A stretch of DNA of 44,483 bases from Chloroflexota bacterium. Lineage in GTDB: Bacteria > Chloroflexota > Dehalococcoidia > Lucifugimonadales > UBA3495. Every line of letters begins with the position of its first letter. Position 1 is the stretch's first letter. Below the pieces are notes generated by a model. It worked only from the letters and a program-made list of their open reading frames with translations, was not told where the DNA came from and did no database searches. The DNA lies in the NCBI GenBank assembly GCA_009840175.1, contig VXOI01000126.1, positions 1-44,483 on the forward strand, given 5' to 3'. The position numbers and the translations under genes are program-made. Below are positions 6,085 through 14,622 of the stretch, piece after piece.

Positions 6085-8784
6085 TCAGCTCCGCAGCCGG
6101 TGGCCTTCAGGGTCGTAGACCGGCTGGAAGGTTACCCTGGCTGCGACGGGGCACCCACCTATAAGCACTTCGATGGAAGCTCCTTCTACTGCCAGGCTCG
6201 GGGGGACGTAGGCCAGGCCGAACCCGGCGCCCAGAGTGGGGCTGATGCGGGCGCTGGTTACGCGACCAATGGGGCGTCCGCCACTGACGACCGGAGTGCC
6301 GTCCTCCGGGGCAGCCGCGACGGACAGAACGAAACCGACAAGACGTTGTTGCAGGCCGCGATCCGAGGCGACAGCCAGACCGCCCCTTCCAATAAAGTCG
6401 GGCTTGTCGAAGCGGACGGCCCAATCGGAGCCAACATCCATCGGCGTGGATATGGCATCGGTGTCCTGCCCGACGATGACGTGGCCCTTTTCCAGTCGGA
6501 GGACGCGCTGGGCCTCCAGACCAAAGGGGAAGATGCCGAACTCGCGGCCCGCCTTCATTATGGCGTTCCACATATATTCGCCGTACTCTGCGGGGAAGTG
6601 GACTTCCCAACCCGCCTCCCCCACGAATCCGATTCGCAGCAGGAGGCAGGGGACTCCGGCGACTTCGCCCTGGGCCGAGCGCATATACCGGAAGTTCCGG
6701 GTTGAAAGGTCAATGTCGGTGAGCTTGGCGAGGGTTTCGCGCGCCTTGGGGCCAGCAACGTTGACCGCGCCATAGGCGGCGGTTACGTTGACTACGTGGG
6801 CGCAGTTGACGGAACCGGCGTTCCACCAGTTGAACCATTCCTCAATGACATCCGCGTTGCCTGATGTGGTGGTGACGAAGTAGTGGTCTTCCGCCAAGCG
6901 GGTGACGGTGCCGTCGTCCAGGATGACACCGCTGTCGGAGGTCATCAGGCCGTAGCGAATGCGGCCCACGGGCAGGTCGGAGAAGCGGTGGGTATAGAGG
7001 CGGTCCAGCAATGGCCCGGCGTCTGCACCAACCACTTCCAGCTTTCCGAGGGTGCCGACGTCTATGATACCCACGCGCTCACGCACGGCGACGCATTCGT
7101 CGGCCGGGGAGCCGTAGTTGTGGGGCCGCCACCACGGGCCGGACTCGACCATTGTTGCGCCCAGATCACGGTGTATCCGGTCCATCGGCGACCGCTTCAT
7201 GGGCATCAGTTCGCGTCCGGCCAGTACAGACAAAGACACAGGCTGGAACGGCGGGCGCGAGGTGGTGTATATGTCCGCTGTCGCGCCTTCCTGCTGAGGC
7301 CCGGCGCGTGCGGCGCAGATGCTGGCGAGGGCGCGTCCACACATTTTGCCCTGACAGGGACCCATCGTTACCGTGCTGTATCGCTTCAGCGTCTGAACGT
7401 CGGCAAAACCTTCGTCTATGGCCTGCTCGATGTCGTGGGCAGAAACGTCCTCGCAGAAGCAGACATAGCTGCGAGAGTTCTTCCCGGCTGGCATAGAAGG
7501 TGGCTGCACGTCCATGCTCAGGGCGGTGTCTCCGGCCAGCGTCACTCCCGGTTGGGACGGGCCCATTTGATGGAGCAGCGCGTCTACCGGTTGGAACTCT
7601 CCTGACATACAGAGCAAATCGCAACGAATCCGGCGGGCCTCATTCGGGTTGCCGTTGGGAGAAACGATGGCTGCCTTGACCCTTCCCCGGCCAAGAGCTT
7701 TGACTACGCGGTGGCCGGTGAGGACGGTTACGCCGCGGGCGCGCACCGTGTCTACCGCATCGCTCTCGGTTTTGGAGGCGTCCACCACGGCAGCTACGCG
7801 GACTCCGGCGTCCAGCAGTTGCAGAGCGGTTTCGTAGCCCTCCGGCGTCTCAGTCGCCACTACCGCCTCGCGCCCGGGGCGGACGCCGTACAGCGCCACG
7901 AGACGCCGGGTCGCCGAAGCGAGCATTATGCCGGGAAGGTCATTGTTCTCGAAGAGCAACGGCGATTCCTGCGCTCCGGCGGCAAGGACTACGTGCCTGG
8001 CTCGCAGGCGAACCAGCCCATCATCGGTGAGAACGGCCAGCAGGTTGTCTTGGTACAGGCCGAAGACCGTGGCGTTGCTTAGCGTCTCTATGTTTGGCGA
8101 TTGGGCGACCCGTCCCGCGAGATGGCTGGCAGTTTCCACCCCGGACCGGCGGCTGTAACGCAGGTGGCCGCCGAGGGCTGGCTGGTCGTCAACCAGGATT
8201 ACGCTGTCCCCCATCCCGGCAGACGAAAGGGCCGCTGACATTCCGGCGGGGCCACCGCCGACCACGGCAACGTCGGCGTGGAGGTTGCGGCTGCTGTATT
8301 CGGTTTGGTGGGTGGCGTTGATGTCTATGCTGCCCAGGCCGCCGACGCGTCGGATGAGCCGCCTGGCCAGCAGCCAAAGGGCCTTGGGGCGGTGCAGAGC
8401 CTTGTAGTAGAAGCCAACAGGCATCAGCCAGTGCAGCTTGTCCAGCAGCGACAGCAGGTCGAATCCCAGCGACGGCCAGGCGTTCTGGCTCCGCACCCGC
8501 AGTCCCGGCTCAACAAGGCGAGTGCAGGCGCGGACGTTAGGCTCATCGCCGACGGTGACCAGGCAGTTGGGGCAGTTGCCGGAGCAGCAGAGCAGACCCC
8601 GTGGCCGGTGGTACTTGAAGCTGCGGCTGAAGACGCGAGTGCCTTGGGCGTAAAGGGCGGAAGCCACCGTATCGCCTTGAAAACCCCGGACGCGACCTCC
8701 ATCGAACTCGAATTCAACCGGGACGGAGCGGTCAATCGCTTCACCGGATTGGGGTTCGAGGCGGGAATGGTTGCTGCTCGGCAT
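6085..8784 (-). CDS. mgdC: N-methylglutamate dehydrogenase large subunit, sarcosine oxidase alpha-like
   Basis: This 899-residue multidomain protein is the large subunit of the heterotetrameric sarcosine-oxidase family. Domains in order are: a 2Fe-2S ferredoxin-like domain with Cys66/67, Cys71, Cys74 and Cys87; an FAD/NAD(P)-binding Rossmann domain with GGGPAG at 176-181; a BFD-like [2Fe-2S] segment with 'VCFCED' and 'GPCQGKMCG' (about 430-480); and a C-terminal GcvT-like folate-binding half starting near 530 with 'PWWRPHNYG'. The last domain would pass the released methyl carbon to tetrahydrofolate as methylene-THF. It is flanked by mgdB and mgdD with gaps of 35 and 3 bp. It ends in TGA, showing that TGA is used as a normal stop here. 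Confidence 0.85.
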   Translation of the reverse strand: MPSSNHSRLEPQSGEAIDRSVPVEFEFDGGRVRGFQGDTVASALYAQGTRVFSRSFKYHRPRGLLCCSGNCPNCLVTVGDEPNVRACTRLVEPGLRVRSQNAWPSLGFDLLSLLDKLHWLMPVGFYYKALHRPKALWLLARRLIRRVGGLGSIDINATHQTEYSSRNLHADVAVVGGGPAGMSAALSSAGMGDSVILVDDQPALGGHLRYSRRSGVETASHLAGRVAQSPNIETLSNATVFGLYQDNLLAVLTDDGLVRLRARHVVLAAGAQESPLLFENNDLPGIMLASATRRLVALYGVRPGREAVVATETPEGYETALQLLDAGVRVAAVVDASKTESDAVDTVRARGVTVLTGHRVVKALGRGRVKAAIVSPNGNPNEARRIRCDLLCMSGEFQPVDALLHQMGPSQPGVTLAGDTALSMDVQPPSMPAGKNSRSYVCFCEDVSAHDIEQAIDEGFADVQTLKRYSTVTMGPCQGKMCGRALASICAARAGPQQEGATADIYTTSRPPFQPVSLSVLAGRELMPMKRSPMDRIHRDLGATMVESGPWWRPHNYGSPADECVAVRERVGIIDVGTLGKLEVVGADAGPLLDRLYTHRFSDLPVGRIRYGLMTSDSGVILDDGTVTRLAEDHYFVTTTSGNADVIEEWFNWWNAGSVNCAHVVNVTAAYGAVNVAGPKARETLAKLTDIDLSTRNFRYMRSAQGEVAGVPCLLLRIGFVGEAGWEVHFPAEYGEYMWNAIMKAGREFGIFPFGLEAQRVLRLEKGHVIVGQDTDAISTPMDVGSDWAVRFDKPDFIGRGGLAVASDRGLQQRLVGFVLSVAAAPEDGTPVVSGGRPIGRVTSARISPTLGAGFGLAYVPPSLAVEGASIEVLIGGCPVAARVTFQPVYDPEGHRLRS

Positions 8785-8819
8785 GGGTCTGCCTTTACGA
8801 CGGGATCAGGGTAGGAGGT

Positions 8820-9095
8820 CTAGGTCTCAGCGGCGGGCGGTTGTTGGCCGGGCCAGAAGGTTGTCTGGACGGTGTTGCTGGTGGTGTCCCGGAGGGCGTA
8901 AAACCAGCGGCGGCAGCCGTAGCGGTGGTTCCACCATTCCTGCTGTACCCCGGCGGCGTTGGGACGGAAGTAGAAGTAGTGGCTCCACTCGCCCTCGGCA
9001 GCGCCGGGAGTTGGGCGCGAAACAACCTCCCCGCCGAAGCGGAACTCGTTGACGCCGCGCTCCCCGCAGTTGGGGCAGTTCAAGAGGAAGGACAC
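8820..9095 (-). CDS. mgdB: N-methylglutamate dehydrogenase small subunit, sarcosine oxidase delta-like
   Basis: This 91-residue protein starts with GTG at 9095 and shows the SoxD signature: the N-terminal zinc knuckle CPNCGERG (Cys7, Cys10), 'EFRFGGEVVSRP', and the central 'WWNHRYGCRRWFYALRDT' segment. In sarcosine oxidase the delta subunit binds zinc and stabilises the complex. The reading frame is normal in length. It lies 25 bp after gmaS and 35 bp before mgdC on the same strand, in the order expected for a gmaS-mgdB-mgdC-mgdD run. Confidence 0.88.
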   Translation of the reverse strand: MSFLLNCPNCGERGVNEFRFGGEVVSRPTPGAAEGEWSHYFYFRPNAAGVQQEWWNHRYGCRRWFYALRDTTSNTVQTTFWPGQQPPAAET

Positions 9096-9120
9096 TTGTG
9101 CCTATTCTCGGGTTCTCAGG

Positions 9121-10488
9121 CTAGAACAGGGTGAGGTAGCGGTCGATTTCCCAGGGGGTTACCTGGCGGTGATACTCGCGCCATTCGGCCTCTTTCAGCT
9201 CAGCGAACTCGTCGTAGATTACGCCCAGGGAGTCTCGCACTATCGTGTCGGCTTTGAGTTCTGCAAGGGACTCGGCGAGGGACTGGGGGAGCATCCGCAC
9301 GCCGCGGCGACGGATTTCGTCCAGGCCGAGGTCGTAGAGGTTCCCGAGGTTGGGTTCGCCGGGGTCGAGCCGGCGGCGGACGCCGTCGAGTCCGGCGGAC
9401 AGGTACGCCCCGAAGGCCAGGTAGGGGTTGCAGGCGGCGGACATGGTGCGGTCTTCCAGGTGCCCGGGGCCAGCGGTGCGTATCATCTGCGTGCGGTTGT
9501 TGTCGCCGTAGGAGACGAAGGCAGGCGTCCACAGGAAGCCGGAGGAGCTGCCCATCAACGCCGGGCCTACCTGGAGACGCTTGTAGCAGTTGACGGTGGG
9601 CGACATTACGGAGCAGAGGGCCGGGGCGTGGGCGAAGACGCCGCCGATGAAGTGATAGGCCATCTGCGACAGGCCCAGGCCGCGGCGGTCGTCTTCGTCG
9701 AGGAACAGGTTTTCGCCGGTCTCGGAGTCGGCTATGTGGTAGTGGATGTGGCCGCCGCTGCCGGTGCGGTCGGTGAAGGGCTTGGCCATGTGGGTGGCGA
9801 TGGCCCCGTGCCTCTGGGCGTACTGGCTGGTCATCATCTTGAAGAAGGTGTAGCGGTCGGCGGTGGTCAGGGCGTCGGAGTAGTGGAAGTTGATTTCGTA
9901 CTGCCCGTTGGCGTCCTCATGGTCGGACTGGTAGGCGTCCCACCCGATGCGGCGCATGGCGTCCATCATGTCGCGCAGGTAGCCCATCACGTTGGCGATG
10001 CCCTTGAAGTCGTAGCAGGGCTTGCGCAGGCTGTCTATGTCGCTGGGGTCATAGACCTGGATGGAGCCGTCCGCGTTTCTGGTGACCAGAAAATGCTCCG
10101 GCTCGATGCCGACATTGAAGACATAGCCCTCGGCCCTCGCGCTGTTCAGCACCGACTTGAAATGCTGCCGCGGGCAGTAGGGGTGCGGCTCGCCGTCCAC
10201 GAACAGGTCGCTGGCGAAGCGGGCCAGCCCGTCGTCCCACGGTATGGGAGTGTAGGAGTCGAGGTCAATGCGGGCCAGCATATCGTGGGAGTGCGGCCCC
10301 TGGCCCATGCCGGGCAGGGCCGCGCCGGCGAAACCGGCCCCTTCGTCCAGCACGTCCTCGAAGTGCTCCACCGGAACCATCTTGACCTTGGGCGAGCCGT
10401 TGAGGTCCACGAACTGCGCCAGCAGGAAGCGGACGCCGTCATCCTTCATGCGCTGGGCGATTTCTTCACGGGTGGTCATTGCCTGCAC
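9121..10488 (-). CDS. gmaS: gamma-glutamylmethylamide synthetase (glutamine synthetase family)
   Basis: This 455-residue protein has the glutamine synthetase fold. It includes 'GIEPEHFLV' (metal-binding Glu), 'DHEDANGQYEINF', 'MAKPFTDRTGSGGHIHYHI' (metal-binding His and substrate loop), 'NCYKRLQVG' and 'NNRTQMIRTAG' (ATP/glutamate binding), and 'EDRTMSAACNPYLAF'. It belongs with the GlnA3/GmaS branch, not the dodecameric housekeeping GlnA, which usually carries an NRSA-type segment. GmaS ligates methylamine to glutamate using ATP. That function is inferred mainly from its position between mgsABC and the sarcosine-oxidase-like subunits. ATG at 10488 is used; a second ATG three codons in (10479) is possible. 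The gap to mgsC is 31 bp. Confidence 0.82.
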   Translation of the reverse strand: MQAMTTREEIAQRMKDDGVRFLLAQFVDLNGSPKVKMVPVEHFEDVLDEGAGFAGAALPGMGQGPHSHDMLARIDLDSYTPIPWDDGLARFASDLFVDGEPHPYCPRQHFKSVLNSARAEGYVFNVGIEPEHFLVTRNADGSIQVYDPSDIDSLRKPCYDFKGIANVMGYLRDMMDAMRRIGWDAYQSDHEDANGQYEINFHYSDALTTADRYTFFKMMTSQYAQRHGAIATHMAKPFTDRTGSGGHIHYHIADSETGENLFLDEDDRRGLGLSQMAYHFIGGVFAHAPALCSVMSPTVNCYKRLQVGPALMGSSSGFLWTPAFVSYGDNNRTQMIRTAGPGHLEDRTMSAACNPYLAFGAYLSAGLDGVRRRLDPGEPNLGNLYDLGLDEIRRRGVRMLPQSLAESLAELKADTIVRDSLGVIYDEFAELKEAEWREYHRQVTPWEIDRYLTLF

Positions 10489-10519
10489 TCCTGCGTATTA
10501 CGAGTGAAGAGTTGCCTGG

Positions 10520-11821
10520 CTACCAGCCGAAGACCTTGTTGGTGCCCACCAGTGGGACGCGGGCCATGGCGGAGGCTTCGAGGGTGAGGGCGGCCAGGTC
10601 CTCCGGTTCCAGGCTGTGGACGTCGCCCTTGCCGAGAGAGCGGGTTAGCAGGGTCATTTCCATGGTCATAGAGTTGATGAAGTTGGCGACCCGTTCCGCG
10701 CCTTCGTCGGGGTCGAGGCGCTGCATCAGCACCGGGTCCTGAGTGGCGATGCCAACGGGACACTTGCCGGTTTGGCAGAAGCGGCAGTATCCGGCAGGGA
10801 CGCCGACCTCTTCTTCGAAGTTGCTTTCCGGGATCTCCTTGTTGCAGTTGAGGGCGATGAGAGCGCCGATGCCAATGGCGACGGCGTCCGCGCCGAGGGC
10901 CAGGGCCTTGGCGGCGTCGGCGCCGCTGCGGATGCCGCCAGAGGCGATGAGGCTGACCTTACCGTACAGCCCCAGCTCGCGCAGGGCCTCGCGGGCCATA
11001 ACGATGGCCGGCACAGTGGGGATTCCGCTGTGTTCCAGCAGCACCTCGGCGGACGCGCCGGTTCCGGCCAGCATACTGTCTATTACGATGGCGTCGGCCC
11101 CGGCCTTGGCCGCCAGCTTCACGTCGTCGTCCACCCGGCAGGCGCCCAGCTTGACGTGGACGGGGACGCGCCAGTCGGTGGCCTCGCGGAGCTGCTCGAT
11201 CTTGACCGCCAGGTCGTCGGGGCCGAGCCAGTCGGGGTGACGGGCCGGGCTGCGCTGGTCTATACCCAGGGGCAGATCGCGCATCTCGGCCACGTCGTCC
11301 TGCACCTTGACGCCCATGAGCATTCCGCCGGTGCCGGGCTTGGCTCCCTGCCCCACCACGATCTCGATGGCCTGGGCCTCGGCCAGGTGATGGGGGTTGA
11401 ACCCGTAGCGGCTGGGCAGCACCTGGTAGATGAGCCTGTCCGCCACCGCGCGCTCGCCGGGCAGCATACCGCCGTCGCCGGTGGTGCTGGCGGAGCCGAC
11501 CATGGCGGCGGCCTTTCCCAGCGCCACCTTGGCATTGGCTGACAGCGCGCCGTAGCTCATGCCGCTGATGTAGATAGGGGTCTCAAGAATTAGCGGGTTT
11601 TCGGCGTGGCGGGCGCCGATGACGGTGCGCGTCTCGCAGCGCTCCTTGTAGCCCTCGAGGGGGAAGCGGGTCAGCCCGGTGGAGAGGAAGGTGAGGTCAT
11701 CGAAGTGGGTGACCTTCTGGAAGGAGGAGAAGCCGCGGATGCGGTAGCGGCCCAGCTCGGCCTTGGCGTGGATGTCGTCCATTATCCAGGGAGACCATAT
11801 CTGACTGCTGCCCATTACCAT
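10520..11821 (-). CDS. mgsC: N-methylglutamate synthase subunit C (FMN-binding glutamate synthase domain)
   Basis: This is a stand-alone glutamate-synthase central/FMN domain of 433 residues. It shows 'FDDLTFLSTGLTRFPLEGY', 'ISGMSYGALS', 'STTGDGGMLPGER', 'GQGAKPGTGGML', a 'SLIASGGIRSGADAAKALALGADAVAIG' FMN-phosphate loop, and the 3Fe-4S-type cysteines in 'CRFCQTGKCPVG'. In MgsC this domain carries the flavin that makes N-methylglutamate. I choose ATG at 11821, 11 nt after a GGGAG site. An upstream GTG at 11875 would place its first codons inside a REP-like repeat and is less likely. It follows mgsB after a 98-bp gap that contains that repeat. Confidence 0.87.
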   Translation of the reverse strand: MVMGSSQIWSPWIMDDIHAKAELGRYRIRGFSSFQKVTHFDDLTFLSTGLTRFPLEGYKERCETRTVIGARHAENPLILETPIYISGMSYGALSANAKVALGKAAAMVGSASTTGDGGMLPGERAVADRLIYQVLPSRYGFNPHHLAEAQAIEIVVGQGAKPGTGGMLMGVKVQDDVAEMRDLPLGIDQRSPARHPDWLGPDDLAVKIEQLREATDWRVPVHVKLGACRVDDDVKLAAKAGADAIVIDSMLAGTGASAEVLLEHSGIPTVPAIVMAREALRELGLYGKVSLIASGGIRSGADAAKALALGADAVAIGIGALIALNCNKEIPESNFEEEVGVPAGYCRFCQTGKCPVGIATQDPVLMQRLDPDEGAERVANFINSMTMEMTLLTRSLGKGDVHSLEPEDLAALTLEASAMARVPLVGTNKVFGW

Positions 11822-11866
11822 AAGTGTTATGTCTCCCTCATCATACAACGGTTTTCGCCTTTGATA

Positions 11867-11907
11867 CGCCCCCACCCTGACCCTCCCCCGGAGAGAGAGG
11901 GGATTTT
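11867..11907. repeat. REP-like repeat (family A, copy 3)
   Basis: The sequence CGCCCCCACCCTGACC followed by CTCCCCCGGAGAGAGAGG matches the copies at 4243 and 40049. It sits inside the mgs operon, between mgsB and mgsC, and could affect mRNA stability there. Confidence 0.85.
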
Positions 11908-11919
11908 GCGGCCTTTGTC

Positions 11920-12603
11920 TTACAACGCTGACTTTTCCAGGCGCTCCAGGGAGTCGTAGTTGTAGAAGCGCTTGGCCGACACTACCTTGGTGAAGGTGCG
12001 CTTGTCGGTTATGCCCTGGGCTTCGAGGACTGTCAGGATGTCTATCAGTTCGTCTTCGCTGATTTCCTCGGTGGTGGCGTCTGCGCCCAGGGAGGCTATA
12101 TCGCCAGCGACGTAGATCGCGCCCTCGTACATGGAATCGCCCACGGCTTCCCCGGCGTCGCCGCAGATGATGATGCGGCCCTTCTGCATCATGAAGCCGG
12201 TGAGGAATCCGGCGTTGCCACCGATGACCAGCGTGCCGCCCTTCATGGATATGCCGGCCCTGGCTCCTGCGTCGCCGCCGATGACCAGCTCGCCGCCGCG
12301 CATGGTAGAGCCTGCGGAGGCCCCGGCGTCCTTGGTTACAGTGATTTTGCCGCTCATCAGGTTGTCGCCGACGGCCCAGCCCGCGTTGCCTTCAATGACT
12401 ATTTCCGGCCCGTCCAGCAGGCTGGCGGCGTAGTAGCCGACGCTGCCCTCGAAACGGATGGCGCAGTCCTCGAAGATTCCGACGGCGAGGTTGTGCCGGG
12501 CGTTGGGGTTGAGAACAGTTATCTCGGCGCCCGGGGCGGCCAGTTCCTTGAGCCGAGTGTTCAGCGCACGGGTATCGAGGTTGGCGGCGTCTATAGTAAC
12601 CAG
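11920..12603 (-). CDS. mgsB: N-methylglutamate synthase subunit B (GXGXG glutamate synthase domain)
   Basis: This protein of about 227 residues is the right-handed beta-helix (GXGXG) domain of glutamate synthase. It has the repeated glycine pattern 'GYYAASL', 'IEGNAGWAVGDNLMSG', 'KDAGASAGSTMRGG', 'GGDAGARAGISMKGG', 'GGNAGFLTGFMMQKG', 'CGDAGEAVGDSMYEG'. Family similarity begins at 'VTIDAANLDTRALN', and the only in-frame codon at that point is a CTG at 12603, about 7 nt after GAGG. The nearest ATG (12735) would overlap mgsA by 145 bp with non-conserved sequence, and no GTG or TTG lies between. I therefore propose a CTG start with a 13-bp overlap of mgsA. This is inference; a sequence variant could also explain it. 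Confidence 0.8.
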   Translation of the reverse strand: MVTIDAANLDTRALNTRLKELAAPGAEITVLNPNARHNLAVGIFEDCAIRFEGSVGYYAASLLDGPEIVIEGNAGWAVGDNLMSGKITVTKDAGASAGSTMRGGELVIGGDAGARAGISMKGGTLVIGGNAGFLTGFMMQKGRIIICGDAGEAVGDSMYEGAIYVAGDIASLGADATTEEISEDELIDILTVLEAQGITDKRTFTKVVSAKRFYNYDSLERLEKSAL

Positions 12604-13508
12604 GTCATGACCTCGCTTTTCTGCGGCTCCGCCCGGTCTATCTCTTGGTCGAAGACACCGCGCAGAGCGATTTCCTCGGAGGCGATGGCGATAACGTCGT
12701 CGGTTTCCATGGTGACCAGCGGCTTGGCCGACCATTGGTCCTTGGCGTAGCCCAGGCCGTCTCGGGTGGCCACGAGGTAGGTGAAGGTGCCGTCCAGGTC
12801 ATCCAGAGAAGCACGCAGGGCGTCGTCCAGCCCTTCGCCCTGGGCCAGCTTGTCGGCCAGGTAGACGGCAATCAGTTCGGAGTCGTTGCCGGTCTGGAAG
12901 TGGTGGCCCTGGTCCTCGTACATCCGGCGTAGCTTGTGGTAGTTGGTCAACTGGCCGTTGTGGACCACGGAAACGTCGGGGAAGGGGTAGGCCCAGAAGG
13001 GATGGGCGTGATTCACGTCAACCCGGCTCTCGGTGGCCATGCGCACATGCCCGATGCCGTGGGTGCCGCAGATTGCGCCGATGTCGTGGCGCTGGTCCAT
13101 GGCGACCGGGGTGCCAACATCCTTGATGACTTCAGACGTGCGGCCAATGCTGTGGAGGGCGACGCCGGGTGTGTCCAGCAGGTCAGCAGCCAGTTCCGAA
13201 GGCTCGCCTTCATAGTTCACTGCAAGCCGGAGGAATTGCCCAGTATGGCGGCTGGAGCAAACAACGCCGCCGACGCGGCGCACGGTGTCTTCGGCGCGGG
13301 CCAGCACGTCCTCGGCCTCGCGGGGGCTGTCGGTCCAGATACGCACTATGAAGTCGCCTTCGGGCTGTTCGCCGACGATGGTCACGCCGCTGGAGTCGCG
13401 TCCCCGATGGGTCATGGGTTCCAGCATACGGATGAGCTGGTCGCCTATGGCGGGCAAACTGCCGCCGATGGTCTGGTTCTTGTGAAGGATGCCGCTAACG
13501 CCGCACAT
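12591..13508 (-). CDS. mgsA: N-methylglutamate synthase subunit A (class II glutamine amidotransferase domain)
   Basis: This 305-residue Ntn-hydrolase begins MCGVSGI, so Cys2 becomes the N-terminal nucleophile after Met removal, as in PurF and GltB. Other class II amidotransferase signatures are 'MTHRGRDSSGV', 'GIGHVRMATES', 'HNGQLTNYHKLR' and 'TGNDSELIAVYLADKL'. It lacks the rest of glutamate synthase, which is encoded by mgsB and mgsC just downstream. In the synthase it would take the glutamyl amide apart. It is the first gene of the cluster, with a promoter-like sequence 35-65 bp upstream, and overlaps the proposed mgsB start. Confidence 0.88.
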   Translation of the reverse strand: MCGVSGILHKNQTIGGSLPAIGDQLIRMLEPMTHRGRDSSGVTIVGEQPEGDFIVRIWTDSPREAEDVLARAEDTVRRVGGVVCSSRHTGQFLRLAVNYEGEPSELAADLLDTPGVALHSIGRTSEVIKDVGTPVAMDQRHDIGAICGTHGIGHVRMATESRVDVNHAHPFWAYPFPDVSVVHNGQLTNYHKLRRMYEDQGHHFQTGNDSELIAVYLADKLAQGEGLDDALRASLDDLDGTFTYLVATRDGLGYAKDQWSAKPLVTMETDDVIAIASEEIALRGVFDQEIDRAEPQKSEVMTWLL

Positions 13509-13543
13509 AAGGAGCCTGCTTCCTGCCCGCTTGAATTGTCGGC

Positions 13544-13573
13544 AGTGTAGCCAAGCGCGGCGGATTGCGTCAA
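13544..13573 (-). promoter_or_regulatory. predicted promoter of the mgs-gmaS-mgd operon
   Basis: On the minus strand TTGACG (13573-13568) is followed by an 18-nt spacer and TACACT (13549-13544), a good -35/-10 pair. It lies just upstream of mgsA and after the stop of the polyprenyl synthase gene. It is prediction only, with no operator repeat seen. Confidence 0.5.
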
Positions 13574-13595
13574 GGGCGGGAACTGTGGAAGAGAT

Positions 13596-14588
13596 CTAAC
13601 GCTGTCGGTCGGGGACGTACTCGGCGAGAGCGGCGAGGGAGTCTCGGGCCTCGCCCTGAGGGAGAATTTCCAGCTCGGCGCAGGCGCGGTTGCAGTAGTT
13701 ACGAACCACGTCGCGGCTGTCCTGCATGATACTGGAATCGTTGATCATATCCAGAACTCGTTGCAGCTTGTCCGGGTTGTCCTTGTCCCGGAAGAAGGCG
13801 GCTACCGGGTTGTCTTCGGGGTAACGCTCCATCAGAAGGATAGTCGGGAGGGTCAACACCCCGTTGCGCAGGTCAGAACCCACTGGCTTGCCCATGTTGG
13901 ACTCCTCGCCCTCGAAGTCCAGAAGGTCATCGCCTATCTGGAAGGCCATACCTATGTTATAGGCATAGCGCTTCATGGCCTGCACTTCCTCCTCCGGGGC
14001 GCCGGCCAGCACTGCGCCCGACTCGCCGGCGGTGCAGAAGAGGGAGGCCGTCTTGCGATAGATGCGGTCGTCATACAGGTGGCGGGCTTGGTTGGGGTCG
14101 TATGCTCCGAAATACTCGATGAGTTCGCCGCTGGCCAGCTCCATAATAGTCTCGGAGAAGCGACGCATGATGCGCAGGCTTTCGGTGTCGCAGACGAAGG
14201 TGGCCGATGTGGCGAACACATAGTCACCGAAAAGCACCGAGACGTGATGACCCCACACGTTGCTGACGGTGGCCCGGCCGCGGCGGGTTGAGGAATCGTC
14301 CACCGTGTCGTCGTGGATGAGAGTGGCAAGATGCAGCAACTCTACCGCGCTGGCCATCAGCACCAGCTTGTCGGAGTCGTGGGGGTAGGAGTGGGAGGCC
14401 AGCAGCGTCAGGGCCGGGCGTATTCGCTTGCCGCCGGTCTCGGCAACGTAGTCCAGCAGGGGGCGCAAATCTTCGGTGGCGGTGGTGGCCTCACTGGCCA
14501 GGCCCTTCAGCTTGGCCTCTACCCGTTCCAGTTCCGCCTGCACTGGGGCGTAGATGGCGGCGGTGCGTTCATCCTGTCCGTAAAGCAT
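13596..14588 (-). CDS. polyprenyl diphosphate synthase (trans-isoprenyl)
   Basis: This protein of about 330 residues has both aspartate-rich motifs of chain-elongating prenyltransferases: 'LIHDDTVDDSSTRRG' (DDxxxD) and 'IGDDLLDFEGEESNMGKPVGSDLRNG' (DDxxD plus the GKxxGxD lysine). It condenses isopentenyl diphosphate with allylic diphosphates to form a long-chain precursor for quinones or lipid carriers; the chain length cannot be read here. I start at ATG 14588 (MLYGQDERT). The open frame extends to 14669, but that part is repeat-derived sequence and the 3' end of metG. It follows metG by 34 bp on the same strand. Confidence 0.88.
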   Translation of the reverse strand: MLYGQDERTAAIYAPVQAELERVEAKLKGLASEATTATEDLRPLLDYVAETGGKRIRPALTLLASHSYPHDSDKLVLMASAVELLHLATLIHDDTVDDSSTRRGRATVSNVWGHHVSVLFGDYVFATSATFVCDTESLRIMRRFSETIMELASGELIEYFGAYDPNQARHLYDDRIYRKTASLFCTAGESGAVLAGAPEEEVQAMKRYAYNIGMAFQIGDDLLDFEGEESNMGKPVGSDLRNGVLTLPTILLMERYPEDNPVAAFFRDKDNPDKLQRVLDMINDSSIMQDSRDVVRNYCNRACAELEILPQGEARDSLAALAEYVPDRQR

Positions 14589-14593
14589 CGGCG

Positions 14594-14618
14594 TTCCTTC
14601 TGCAAGTTCAGGACAGGG
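14594..14618. repeat. TTCGACAAGCTCAGG-type repeat fragment (family D, copy 1)
   Basis: The sequence CCTTCTGCAAGTTCAGGACA resembles the common 'CCTTCGACAGGCTCAGGACA' repeat seen cleanly at 37624-37655. It fills the short gap between metG and the polyprenyl synthase gene. Confidence 0.6.
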
Positions 14619-14622
14619 ACTG

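Noticed and set aside
11821-11875. GTG 11875 as the start of mgsC
   Set aside because: Its first codons lie in a family A repeat; ATG 11821 has a GGGAG site at a usable distance.
12603-12735. Upstream ATG (12735) as the start of mgsB
   Set aside because: It would overlap mgsA by 145 bp and the added residues are Arg-rich, unlike the family, which begins at the CTG position.
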